Made by a program: the position numbers and the translations under genes. Under the pieces are notes generated by a model. That model was not told the origin of the DNA. It did not search any database and saw nothing but the letters and a program-made list of their open reading frames with translations. From a bacterium (GTDB taxonomy: Bacteria > Myxococcota_A > Bradymonadia > UBA7976 > UBA1532), in assembly GCA_030427205.1 (NCBI GenBank), contig JAUHXC010000030.1:1-64000 (forward strand): DNA of 64,000 bases, given 5' to 3'. Position 1 is the first letter of the stretch, and every line of letters begins with the position of its first letter. Of this stretch, positions 33,668 through 41,908 are shown in pieces.

Positions 33668-34900
33668 TCAGGCGTGTCCGACGCGCCGAGCCGCCGGCGG
33701 AAGCAAGCGCACCGCGGCGTCGGGCCGGTCGATGCGCGCCTCGAGATCGGGGCGCGGACGCGGCAGATCGCGCAGCAGACGCCGCGGGCGGTCGCGGCGG
33801 CCGCGCAGCAGATCGTGGTGGATGACGGTCTCGAGCAGGGTCTGCATGCCGTCGAGCGCGACCGGGTTCTCCGGCCAGGCGGCGAGGGCCTCGCGCAGCG
33901 TATGCCGGGTCTCGGCGAACTGCTCGGTGATGCGCTCGGGGGTCTGCTCGGCGGCGATCAGTCGGCGCAGCGTGAGCAGCCCGCGCAGCCCTTCGCCGGC
34001 GCGGCGGGCCGAGCGCAGCTCGCCGTCGACCGACTCGATGGCGCGCCGCAGGAGGCGCACCGATCCGAAGCGGTCGCCCGGGCGCCGGGCCATGGCCCGA
34101 TGGCAGATCGCGGCCAGCCCGGGCGGCACGTCGGCGCTGTAGGCCGGCGGCTCGCTGCGCAGGATCGAGCGCAGCCGGTCGGCGACGGCGCGATCGACGT
34201 GCGGCGGCCGGCCGGTCAACAGCATGTGCAGGCAGGTGCCGAGCTGGTAGACGTCGGTGCGGGCGCCGATGAGCCGATGCCGGGTATCGAGCATCTCGGG
34301 GGCCGCGTGGCCGGTGGTGCCGGCGAAGCGGTCGATGTCGAGGGCCCGCGGCAGCTCGGGGTGCTGCGCGTCGAGGGCCGCGGCGAGGCCCCAGTCCATG
34401 AGGTAGACCTCGCCGCGGTGCCCGATCATCACGTTCCCCGGCTTGATGTCGCGGTGCATGATGCCCCGGCCATGGGCGTGCTCGACGATTCGTGCCACAC
34501 GGCAGAGCACGGCGAGGTGCCAGTCGAGCGGATCGCCTTCGACCCCCTCGGGCAGAAGCAGCTCGCCGTCGGCCCCGATGAGGCTGCGCCAGGTGCGCCC
34601 TTCGATCCGCTGCATGTAGAGAGCGGTCCGCCCCTGCTCGTCCTGGCCCAGGTCGAGGATCGGCACGACCCCTGAACAGTTCAACCGTGCCATGACCCGC
34701 GCCTCGTTGATCAGCGCCGCCTCGCCGACTTCGCTCGTGGCCGACTTCACCGCCACCCAGCGCCCCAGGGTGACCTGCCGCGCCAGCCGAACCTCGCTCA
34801 TGCCGCCGGTTCCGAGGGGATCGCCCATCTCGAACTCGGTGGCCAGCCAGGCGAAGCCGCGGGGCTGTGGTCGGTCGGCGGTGGTGCTGGGGTCGGGCAT
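33668..34900 (-). CDS. Hanks-type Ser/Thr protein kinase
   Basis: 410 residues, ATG 34900 with AGGAG upstream. Kinase domain about 20-300: Gly-rich loop GDPLGTGGMSEV, VAVKSA Lys, catalytic loop MHRDIKPGNVMI (HRD with Asp, Lys, Asn all present), and the metal-binding motif DWG in place of DFG (YLMDWGLAAAL). This substitution is common in bacterial kinases of this type. TTGHAAPEML and DVYQLGTCLHMLLTG follow. The C-terminal 110 residues are Arg-rich with no transmembrane segment, so the protein is probably cytoplasmic. It is transcribed ahead of the histidine kinase and OmpR regulator, suggesting cross-talk between Ser/Thr and His-Asp signalling. Confidence 0.9.
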   Translation of the reverse strand: MPDPSTTADRPQPRGFAWLATEFEMGDPLGTGGMSEVRLARQVTLGRWVAVKSATSEVGEAALINEARVMARLNCSGVVPILDLGQDEQGRTALYMQRIEGRTWRSLIGADGELLLPEGVEGDPLDWHLAVLCRVARIVEHAHGRGIMHRDIKPGNVMIGHRGEVYLMDWGLAAALDAQHPELPRALDIDRFAGTTGHAAPEMLDTRHRLIGARTDVYQLGTCLHMLLTGRPPHVDRAVADRLRSILRSEPPAYSADVPPGLAAICHRAMARRPGDRFGSVRLLRRAIESVDGELRSARRAGEGLRGLLTLRRLIAAEQTPERITEQFAETRHTLREALAAWPENPVALDGMQTLLETVIHHDLLRGRRDRPRRLLRDLPRPRPDLEARIDRPDAAVRLLPPAARRVGHA

Positions 34901-34980
34901 CGCGCGGGCTCCTGTTTTGGATGCGCACGCTACGATTCACGGATCGTGCCAGCCGCGGCGCTGCATGCTGCGGCGGAGCC

Positions 34981-34997
34981 TGTCTCGGGTTGAGACA
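34981..34997. promoter_or_regulatory. Inverted repeat between esterase and kinase genes
   Basis: TGTCTC and GAGACA (34981-34986 and 34992-34997) flank GGGTT. A further GGTCTC/GTCTC motif occurs at 35013-35024. It lies after the esterase 36043-35024 gene and about 80 bp before the kinase start, so it could be a weak terminator or an operator for the kinase. Confidence 0.3.
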
Positions 34998-35023
34998 CTG
35001 CGTATCAGGCGTGGTCTCGCGTC

Positions 35024-36043
35024 TCAGCGGCCCGGTTGCGGCTGGAGACCCCGCACGAAGTCGACCGCGGCGCCGACCACGCGCGCGGTGCGGCTCGGGG
35101 CCATGATCCGCCCCGCCAGGACGTGATTGCCGCGCTCGACGTCGTCGGTGAGCACCAGCCGCTGTCGCGTGGGCCGGGCGTCGAGCCAGGCCGCGATCTG
35201 CGCCGGATCGACGACCTGATCCCGGCTGGTCCAGATGGCCAGGGTCGGCAGGTCGGGGTGTTCGGCCGGCAGCGCGACGACGTGCTCGACGAGCGCCTGC
35301 ACCGACGCCAGCGCCGCCGGCGGGTGGGCGGTCGTCCAGAACTTCGCCTGCAGCGGGTTGGCCGGCTCCCAGCTGTAGGTGTCGCCGACGACCCACTCGG
35401 TGATGCCGACGCCCCACGGCAGCGTGAAGATGCCCGCTCGCGGGTCGGCGACGCCGAGGTTGGGCGCCAGCAGCACCAGCGCCTCGGGCTGGGCGCGCAC
35501 GATCGTGCGCCGGGCCGGGTCGGCCAGCCAATGGGTGAGCCAGATCGCCAGGGTGCCGCCGGTCGAGCAGCCGATGAGGATGACCTTCTCGCCGATGCGC
35601 TCGCCGATGGCCATCGCCTCGAGCGTATCCTCCATCCAGTGATGGGGCAGCGCCTCGCCCAGCGCCGCGCCGGGGCGGCCGTGACCCCGCAGGCGGGTCA
35701 GGAAGAGGTTGGCGCCGAGAGCCGCGGCGATGTCTTCGGGCACCGGCGAGAGCTCCTGCCGCGTCGCCGAGAAGCCGTGCAGGTAGACCACCGACAGCGG
35801 CGTGCGCGCCGGCGCTGCGGGGTTGGCCCAGACGATCGTCTTCTCGGTCTCGGGCGTGAGGTCGTCGAAGCGGGCCTCGCGCTCGGCGAGCCAGCCGTCC
35901 AGCGCCGCGAGCGCTTCGGGCGGCGGGTCGATGGCGCCCATTCGACCCGCGTCGGCGGTCACCCGCGGGCCCAGCGCGAAGCCGACCGCGGCGATGAGCG
36001 CGATGGCCAGCGCGACGAGGCCGGCGCGTTTGAGTCGGGTCAT
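35024..36043 (-). CDS. Alpha/beta-hydrolase (esterase-like), membrane-anchored, copy 2
   Basis: 339 residues, ATG 36043 inside an ATGA overlap with the upstream paralogue. An N-terminal hydrophobic segment (GLVALAIALIAAVGFALG) acts as signal or anchor. The alpha/beta-hydrolase core shows YLHGFSATRQE (oxyanion region), LTRLRGHGRPG, the nucleophile elbow IGCSTGGTL (Ser about residue 167), a late DQVVDP acid and NHVLAG with the catalytic His. It shares overall layout and many motifs with the next gene, so the two arose by tandem duplication. Substrate unknown; it probably acts on small esters in the envelope. Confidence 0.85.
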   Translation of the reverse strand: MTRLKRAGLVALAIALIAAVGFALGPRVTADAGRMGAIDPPPEALAALDGWLAEREARFDDLTPETEKTIVWANPAAPARTPLSVVYLHGFSATRQELSPVPEDIAAALGANLFLTRLRGHGRPGAALGEALPHHWMEDTLEAMAIGERIGEKVILIGCSTGGTLAIWLTHWLADPARRTIVRAQPEALVLLAPNLGVADPRAGIFTLPWGVGITEWVVGDTYSWEPANPLQAKFWTTAHPPAALASVQALVEHVVALPAEHPDLPTLAIWTSRDQVVDPAQIAAWLDARPTRQRLVLTDDVERGNHVLAGRIMAPSRTARVVGAAVDFVRGLQPQPGR

Positions 36044-37032
36044 CGGGGGTCTCCTGCGGCGGGGTTCGCGGCTGGCTCGCCGAGGAACTGCACCGCGCGC
36101 GCGGCGAGTCGGGCGGTGCGCTGCGGGGCGCAGATGTCGCCGACGAGCACGTGGTCGTCGGCGGGCCCGTCGTCTTCGACGACGATCGCGCTGCGGTTGT
36201 CGGCGGCGTCGACCCAGGCGACGATGGCGTCCGGGTCGAGCACGGTGTCCAGCGGCGAGTAGAAGACCAGCGTCGGCGCGGCGATCGCGTCGGGCGGCAA
36301 CTCGGCGACCGCGTCGACCAGCGCCATCATCGTCAGCAAGGCCCGGGTGGGATAGCGCCAGGTCCAGAACCGGCGGCGCTCGGCGGTCTGCGGCGTCCAC
36401 TCGCGGATCGGGCCGACCGTGGCTTCGGCGATCTGCAGGCCCCACGGTCCGGTGAGCAACGCGCCGCGCGGATCGGCGATGCCCAGGTTCGGCGAGACCA
36501 GCACCAGGCGATCGACGACGCCGTCGGCTTCGGGGCGCGCGGCCAGCCAGATGGCGAGGCTGCCGCCGGTGGAGGTGCCCACGAGCGCGACCTTCTCCCC
36601 GATGGTGCGGCCGATGGCGAGCGCCTGCAGCGCGTCGGCGTACCACTGCTCGACCGAGGCCTGCGCCAGCGGCTCGCCGCCGCGGCCATGGCCCCGCAGG
36701 CGCACCTGATAGAGGTTGGCCCCCAGCTCGGCGGCGATCGTCTCGGCGAAAGGCGACGTCTCGGGCGGCGTGGCCGAGAAGCCGTGGAACTGCACGATCG
36801 CGAGCGGCGTCCGCTGCGGGTTGGTGGGATCGGCCCAGACGATCCGCGCCTCGGCGCCGGGGGTCAGGTCGTCGAACGCGGCTTCGCGGGCCGCGAGCCA
36901 GCCGTGCAGCGCGGTGAGGGACGGCGGCGCGTCGAAGTCTTCGGGCGGGCCGACCTCGAGCCGTGGGCCCAGCAGGAAGCCGCCGACGAGCAGCAGGAGG
37001 GTGACGAGCAGAATCGAGCCGACGCGCTTCAT
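36040..37032 (-). CDS. Alpha/beta-hydrolase (esterase-like), membrane-anchored, copy 1
   Basis: 330 residues, ATG 37032 with GGAGC upstream. N-terminal anchor (ILLVTLLLLVGGFLLG), then FHGFSATPPE, VRLRGHGRGG, nucleophile elbow VGTSTGGSL, the acid in SPLDTVLDP and the His in DDHVLVG. The tandem paralogue immediately downstream shows the same segments (AAREAAFDDLTPGAEA against AEREARFDDLTPETEK). The four-base overlap indicates co-translation. Confidence 0.85.
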   Translation of the reverse strand: MKRVGSILLVTLLLLVGGFLLGPRLEVGPPEDFDAPPSLTALHGWLAAREAAFDDLTPGAEARIVWADPTNPQRTPLAIVQFHGFSATPPETSPFAETIAAELGANLYQVRLRGHGRGGEPLAQASVEQWYADALQALAIGRTIGEKVALVGTSTGGSLAIWLAARPEADGVVDRLVLVSPNLGIADPRGALLTGPWGLQIAEATVGPIREWTPQTAERRRFWTWRYPTRALLTMMALVDAVAELPPDAIAAPTLVFYSPLDTVLDPDAIVAWVDAADNRSAIVVEDDGPADDHVLVGDICAPQRTARLAARAVQFLGEPAANPAAGDPR

Positions 37033-37101
37033 GGCAGCTCCGGGCCGGGCGCGGTCACGATACACCGCCGGGGCCCGGACCGCGACCGCCGCCCGCGTGG
37101 C

Positions 37102-39231
37102 TCAGCCGGGCGCGTAGAGGTGGTGCACGTAATCCTGCACCTGGCGGTCGCTGTGGAAGTTGGGGGTCACGGTGCGGATGGCGTTCTTCATCATCGCCAG
37201 CCAGCGCCGCGGCAGGCCGGCCGCGTCGCGCTCGTAGTACAGCGGGATGACGTCGCGCTCGAGCCGCAGATAGAGGCTGTCGGCGTCGGCGGCGTCCTGC
37301 GCCTCGACCGAGGGGTAGCTGCGCGGCTCGCCGATGGTCCAGCCGTTGTGGCCGCTGTAGCCCTCGGGCCACCAGCCGTCGAGGATCGACAGGTTGAGGC
37401 CGCCGTTCATCGACACCTTCATGCCGCTGGTGCCGCTGGCTTCCTTCGGGCGCCGCGGGTTGTTGAGCCAGACGTCGACCCCTTGCACCAACGCCCGGCC
37501 CAGCTCGATGTCGTAGTCTTCGATGAGCAGCACCCGCCCCATCAGCGCCGGGTGGTGGCTGGCCTTGTAGACGTTCTGCACCAGCTGTTGGCCCTTGACG
37601 TCGGCCGGGTGGGCCTTGCCCGCGTACAGGATCTGCACCGGGCCGGCGGCCTTGTCGAGGATGGCCAGCAGGCGCTCCATGTCGCTGAAGATGAGATCGG
37701 CCCGCTTGTAGGGTGCGAAGCGGCGGGCGAAGCCGATGGTGAGCACGTCGGCTTCGAGGCGGTCGGCCCACGGCTCGAGCCCGAAGCGCTCGCGGCGGGC
37801 GGCCTCGCGGCGGCGAGCCAGATCGAAGAGCGTCTGCTTGCCCACGTGATGCGCGGCCCAGATCGCGTCGTCGGGCACGCCATCGACGGCGGCCCAGACC
37901 GGGTGGGTCGCCGGGCGGTCGCGCCAGCCAGCCGACAGGTGCTCGTCGAGCACGACGGTCAGCGCGTCGCCCTGCCAGCTCGGCGCGTGCACCCCGTTGG
38001 TCACGTGGGTGATCGGCACCTCGTCCTCGGGCGTACCGGGCCAGAAGCGGCCGAACATCTGCCGCGAGACGACCCCGTGCAGGGCCGCGACGCCGTTGAG
38101 GTGGGTGCAGGTGTGCATGGCGAGCAGGGTCATGTTGAACGGGCCGTGGTGGGCGCCATCGCCGCTCCAGCGGCCGAGGGCCAGCAGGCCGGGCCCGTCG
38201 AGGCCGACCCCGTCGGCGAACCACTTCAGGTGGGACCACGCCATCGCCGGATCGAAGCGGTCGTGGCCCGCCTCGACCGGGGTGTGGGTGGTGAAGACGC
38301 TGTTGTCGCGGATGCGCTCGATGGCCGCGGGCACCGAGTCGGCCTCGCCAGCGGCCATCAGCTCGCGGATGCGCTCGAGGTTGAGGAACGACGAGTGGCC
38401 TTCGTTGAGGTGCCACACCGTCGGCTGCAGCCCCATCGCCCGGATCGCCCGCACGCCGCCGACGCCGAGCACGAGCTCCTGCTTGATGCGCGTCTCGTGG
38501 CCGCCGCCGTAGAGCTGCGCGGTGATGCCCCGCAGGTGCTCGGGGTTCTCTTCGAGGTCGGTGTCGAGCAGGTAGAGATCGACCCGGCCGACGCGCACCC
38601 GCCAGACCTGCACCTGGCAGATCTCGTCGAGGATCGGCACCTCGACCCGGGTCGGGCGCCCGCCGGGGCCGGTCACCGGGCGGCAGACGAGCCGGTCGAA
38701 GTCGTAATCGACGTAGCGCGGCACCTGCCGACCGTCGGCGTCGACGTGCTGCCGCACGTAGCCGTTGCGATACAGCAGGCCCACGGCGACGAACGGCAGC
38801 CCGATGTCGCTGGCGCTCTTGACGTGGTCGCCGCTGAGGATGCCCAGCCCGCCCGAATAGTTGGGCAGCGACTCGTGGATGCCGTACTCGGCGGAGAAGT
38901 ACGCCAGCAGGCCGCGGATCGGGCGGCCGGCGCGATCGTGCCAGGTGTCGCGATCGCCCAGGTAGCGCTCGCGGCGGGCCTCCAGATCGGCGAGGGCTTC
39001 GCCGAGTGCCGGATCGGCGGCGAAGCGCGCGGCGAAGGTCTTCGGCGCGCCGTCGGCCAGCAGCGCGACGGGGTTGTGCGCGGTCGCCAGCCAGCCCTCG
39101 GGGTCGAGCGCGCTCCAGAAGTCGGCGCCGCCGGCCTGCCAGCTCCACCACAGATCGCCGGCCAGGGCCTGCAGACGGGCGAAGAGAATCTCGGCATCCG
39201 GGCCTTTGGCGGCCTTCGACTTGCGCTTCAC
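37102..39231 (-). CDS. glgP: Alpha-glucan (glycogen) phosphorylase
   Basis: 709 residues, GTG 39231 with GGAGG seven bases upstream. The start LFARLQALAGDLWWSWQ and the SAEYGIHESLPNYSGGLGI segment identify the shorter, thermophile-type alpha-glucan phosphorylases (GT35). Other family hallmarks: TVWHLNEGHSSFLNLERI, THTPVEAGHDRF, ITHVTNGVHAP, FARRFAPYKRADL, YAGKAHPAD, and the PLP-binding EASGTSGMKVSMNGG with its Lys near residue 605. It would release glucose-1-phosphate from glycogen or maltodextrin with phosphate in the cytoplasm. Divergent from the deacetylase-like gene across 172 bp. Confidence 0.95.
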   Translation of the reverse strand: MKRKSKAAKGPDAEILFARLQALAGDLWWSWQAGGADFWSALDPEGWLATAHNPVALLADGAPKTFAARFAADPALGEALADLEARRERYLGDRDTWHDRAGRPIRGLLAYFSAEYGIHESLPNYSGGLGILSGDHVKSASDIGLPFVAVGLLYRNGYVRQHVDADGRQVPRYVDYDFDRLVCRPVTGPGGRPTRVEVPILDEICQVQVWRVRVGRVDLYLLDTDLEENPEHLRGITAQLYGGGHETRIKQELVLGVGGVRAIRAMGLQPTVWHLNEGHSSFLNLERIRELMAAGEADSVPAAIERIRDNSVFTTHTPVEAGHDRFDPAMAWSHLKWFADGVGLDGPGLLALGRWSGDGAHHGPFNMTLLAMHTCTHLNGVAALHGVVSRQMFGRFWPGTPEDEVPITHVTNGVHAPSWQGDALTVVLDEHLSAGWRDRPATHPVWAAVDGVPDDAIWAAHHVGKQTLFDLARRREAARRERFGLEPWADRLEADVLTIGFARRFAPYKRADLIFSDMERLLAILDKAAGPVQILYAGKAHPADVKGQQLVQNVYKASHHPALMGRVLLIEDYDIELGRALVQGVDVWLNNPRRPKEASGTSGMKVSMNGGLNLSILDGWWPEGYSGHNGWTIGEPRSYPSVEAQDAADADSLYLRLERDVIPLYYERDAAGLPRRWLAMMKNAIRTVTPNFHSDRQVQDYVHHLYAPG

Positions 39232-39403
39232 GGCGACCCTCCGGGCAGGGGTGACTCAGAAGTGAGAGTCTGCCGGATCGGGCGGCCGTCGACAACCCCG
39301 GCGGACGGCGGTAGGCTGGCGCCGTTCGCGCGGTCGACCGCGCGGCAGTCTGCCATCGGCCCCGCGGCCTCTTCGCGGCGGGGCGCCGGTCCGGAGGTCG
39401 GCC

Positions 39404-40405
39404 GTGGTCGCGCTCTTGTTCACCGTCGCCGTCGGCCCCGATCGCCCCCGGGGCGAGGTGCCGGCCCGGGTCTCGCTGCGCGGGGCCGCCCAGGCCCCGG
39501 CGCTGGGTCGGCTCTGCGAGCGCTTCGCGGTCCGCCCGACCTGGCTGCTCACGTGGCCGGTGGTGCATCGCCCCGAGGGTCAGTACTTCGGCGACGCCTG
39601 GGATCGCGGCGCCTGCGAGGTGGGGGTCTGCCTCGAGCCGTGGAATACGCCGCCCTTCGAGGCCAACGAAGATCGCCTCGTGCCCCACCCGCCGAGCGCG
39701 GTGCCGGCGTCGGCGGTTCAAGCCAAGCTCGAGACGCTCACCACCAGCGTGGAGGCCCGCTTCGGGCAGGCGCCGCGCTGCCACAAGGCGGCCGGCGGCG
39801 GCCTCGACGGGCCGGCGCTGCAGGCGCTCGAGCGGCGGGGCTATCTGGCCGATCTGAGCGTGCTGCCCCTCTTCGACGGCCGCCACGAAGGCGGCGTGGA
39901 CTGGCGCACGGCGCCGGCGGTGCCCTACTTCCCCGATCGCCAGCGGCCGGGGCGGCGCGGCTCGAGCCCGGTGCTCGAGATCCCGGTGACCAGCGGCTTC
40001 GACCAGTCGATGCCGCAGTCGGTCGCGCGCACGCTGATCAAGGTGCCGGGGCTGGCGTCGGGCCTGATCGATCGGGTCGCCCGCAGCGTCTCGGCCCCCG
40101 TGCCGCGGCTGGTGACCCTCGACCCGGCGGTGACCGATCTCGGCGCGATGCAGCGGCTCGCCGAGGCGGCCATTCAGCGGGCGGCGCCCTGCCTGCATCT
40201 GACGGTGCGGCTCGAGGCGCTGACCCCGGGCTGCTCGGGCACCTGCCCCGACGCCGAGGCCGCCGGCGTGACCCGCGACCGCATCGAGGGCTTTCTGCGC
40301 TTCGCCGTCGACAGCCTGCGGGCCGAGCCGATGACCGTCGGCGCGTTCGTCGAGCGGCACCTCGCGTTCGACGGGGCGGGCAAGGGCCCGGCGCCGACCG
40401 GATGA
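39404..40405 (+). CDS. Polysaccharide-deacetylase-like (WalW type) protein with lost metal ligands
   Basis: 333 residues, GTG 39404 with GGAGG at 39393-39397. Its length and segments (RPTWLLTWPVV, EPWNTPPFE, LDGPALQALERRGYLADLSV, a C-terminal LTVRLEALTPG) follow the WalW-like branch of NodB polysaccharide deacetylases. The catalytic features are missing. The first-strand Asp motif (normally T-x-D) reads TVAVGPD. The metal-binding His pair before PWNTPP (normally H-x-H) reads VGVCLEPW. The arginine/substrate segment reads RCHKAAGGGLD. It is therefore probably non-catalytic or altered in chemistry. Intact gene otherwise, with no frameshift. Confidence 0.75.
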   Translation: MVALLFTVAVGPDRPRGEVPARVSLRGAAQAPALGRLCERFAVRPTWLLTWPVVHRPEGQYFGDAWDRGACEVGVCLEPWNTPPFEANEDRLVPHPPSAVPASAVQAKLETLTTSVEARFGQAPRCHKAAGGGLDGPALQALERRGYLADLSVLPLFDGRHEGGVDWRTAPAVPYFPDRQRPGRRGSSPVLEIPVTSGFDQSMPQSVARTLIKVPGLASGLIDRVARSVSAPVPRLVTLDPAVTDLGAMQRLAEAAIQRAAPCLHLTVRLEALTPGCSGTCPDAEAAGVTRDRIEGFLRFAVDSLRAEPMTVGAFVERHLAFDGAGKGPAPTG

Positions 40406-40493
40406 GGCGCCCCTTGTGATCGCTCAGACGGCCCCTTAAAGTCCGCCCGACCGCACGTTACGTCCGCCCGCCGCCGCCCGCCGGGAGCCCGCG

Positions 40494-41285
40494 ATGTCCT
40501 ATTGCACGAGCGAGATCGAGCACGCTTACGGCGCGGGGGTGCACATCCTCGACGAGCCGTATCTGACCACGCAACTCGCCCGCCTGTGCAGCCCCGCGGT
40601 GCACCAGCCGGTATTCAACCAGCTCATCCGCGAGCTGTACACCAGCCTGATCCGGGTGGTGATCAACGCCGAGTTCCCCCGGGCGACGGTCGAGATGAAG
40701 ACCCGGATGGCCGAGCACACCCCGCGAGGGGTCTTTCGCGGTGAGATCGTCGAGCGGGCGACGCCGACGGTGGTGGTCGACATCGCCCGCGCGGGCATTC
40801 TGCCCAGCCAGGTGTGCTACGACACACTCAACGGCATCCTCGATCCGGCGGCGGTCCGGCAGGATCACCTGATCATGGCCCGCACCACCGACGCGGCGCA
40901 TCAGGTGACCGGGGCCTCGATCGCCGGCAGCAAGATCGGCGGGTCCATCGACGGCTGCATCCTGCTGCTGCCCGATCCGATGGGCGCGACGGGCAACAGC
41001 CTCGCCACGGCGATCGAGAAGTACCTCGAAGCCGGCCTGGGCACGCCGTCGCACATCATCACGCTCAACCTCATCGTCACCCCGGAGTTCGTGCGCCGGC
41101 TCCAGGCGGTCGCGGCACCGGTGACGATCTACGCGCTGCGGCTCGATCGAGGCATGTCCTCCGCCGCGGCGCTGGCGAGCGTGCCCGGGGCCCGCTGGGA
41201 CGAGGAGTCGGGCCTCAACGAGACGCAATACATCGTGCCGGGCGGCGGTGGCTTCGGTGAACTGATGAACAACAGCTGGGTGTGA
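40494..41285 (+). CDS. upp: Uracil phosphoribosyltransferase
   Basis: 263 residues. The protein contains TRMAEHTPRGVFRGEIV, VVVDIARAGILPSQV, the PRPP loop in LLPDPMGATGNSLATAI (about 160-175), and the C-terminal uracil-binding YIVPGGGGFGELM. It would convert uracil and PRPP to UMP in pyrimidine salvage. It is about 50 residues longer than typical UPRTs (about 210), mainly in the N-terminal region and an insertion after MARTTDAAHQVTG. ATG 40494 is preceded by GGGAG. The next gene overlaps its stop (GTGA), forming a salvage pair. Confidence 0.92.
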   Translation: MSYCTSEIEHAYGAGVHILDEPYLTTQLARLCSPAVHQPVFNQLIRELYTSLIRVVINAEFPRATVEMKTRMAEHTPRGVFRGEIVERATPTVVVDIARAGILPSQVCYDTLNGILDPAAVRQDHLIMARTTDAAHQVTGASIAGSKIGGSIDGCILLLPDPMGATGNSLATAIEKYLEAGLGTPSHIITLNLIVTPEFVRRLQAVAAPVTIYALRLDRGMSSAAALASVPGARWDEESGLNETQYIVPGGGGFGELMNNSWV

Positions 41286-41842
41286 AGACGATGCCGTTCT
41301 ACGACGAGAAGAGCCTCGAGGTCATGATCGACGCCGAGCGCCTGCAGGCGCGCATCGCCGAGCTCGGCGCCGAGATCAGCGCCGCCTATCGCGGCCGGGG
41401 CGAGGTGGTGCTGGTGGGCGTGCTCAAGGGCAGCTTCGTCTTCCTCGCCGACCTCGCGCGGGCGATCGACCTGCCGGTGGACATCGACTTCCTCGGGGTG
41501 TCGAGCTACGGCGACGCGCAGGAGACCAGCGGCGTCGTGCGGCTGACCCGCGACCTGTCGCGGCCCATCGAGGGCAAGCACGTCATCGTCGTCGAAGACA
41601 TCGTCGACACCGGCCTCACGATGCAGTACCTGCTCGAGATGTTCGCCACCCGCAAGCCGGCGAGCATCGAGGTCGCGTCGCTGCTGCACAAGCCGGCGCG
41701 GGCCAAGGTCGAGGTGCCGATCCACTATCTGGGCTTCACCATCGACGACGAGTTCGTCGTGGGCTACGGCCTCGACATGGGCGGCAAGTTGCGCAACCTG
41801 CCCTTCATCGCCGTCAACCGGGCCGACGGGCAGCCCTGGTAG
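41282..41842 (+). CDS. hpt: Hypoxanthine phosphoribosyltransferase
   Basis: 186 residues from GTG 41282, which overlaps the upp stop; ATG 41291 (MPFYDEKS) is an alternative start. Typical HPRT signatures: VLVGVLKGSFVFLADL, the flexible-loop region FLGVSSYGDAQETSG, the PRPP motif VIVVEDIVDTGLTMQYL, and the purine-binding VVGYGLDMGGKLRNLPFI near the end. It salvages hypoxanthine (and often guanine) to IMP/GMP. Coupled to upp, so purine and pyrimidine base salvage are co-expressed. Confidence 0.95.
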   Translation: MKTMPFYDEKSLEVMIDAERLQARIAELGAEISAAYRGRGEVVLVGVLKGSFVFLADLARAIDLPVDIDFLGVSSYGDAQETSGVVRLTRDLSRPIEGKHVIVVEDIVDTGLTMQYLLEMFATRKPASIEVASLLHKPARAKVEVPIHYLGFTIDDEFVVGYGLDMGGKLRNLPFIAVNRADGQPW

Positions 41843-41866
41843 GCCCTGCCGCGGCCGAGCCGCCCG

Positions 41867-41908
41867 GATCGATCAGCCCGGATCGATCAGCCCGGAGCCA
41901 TCAGCCCG
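41867..41908. repeat. 14-bp tandem repeat, three copies
   Basis: Units 41867-41880 and 41881-41894 are identical (GATCGATCAGCCCG), and 41895-41908 reads GAGCCATCAGCCCG. The last unit contains the stop codon of the minus-strand glycosyltransferase. It sits between the convergent hpt and glycosyltransferase genes. Confidence 0.85.
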
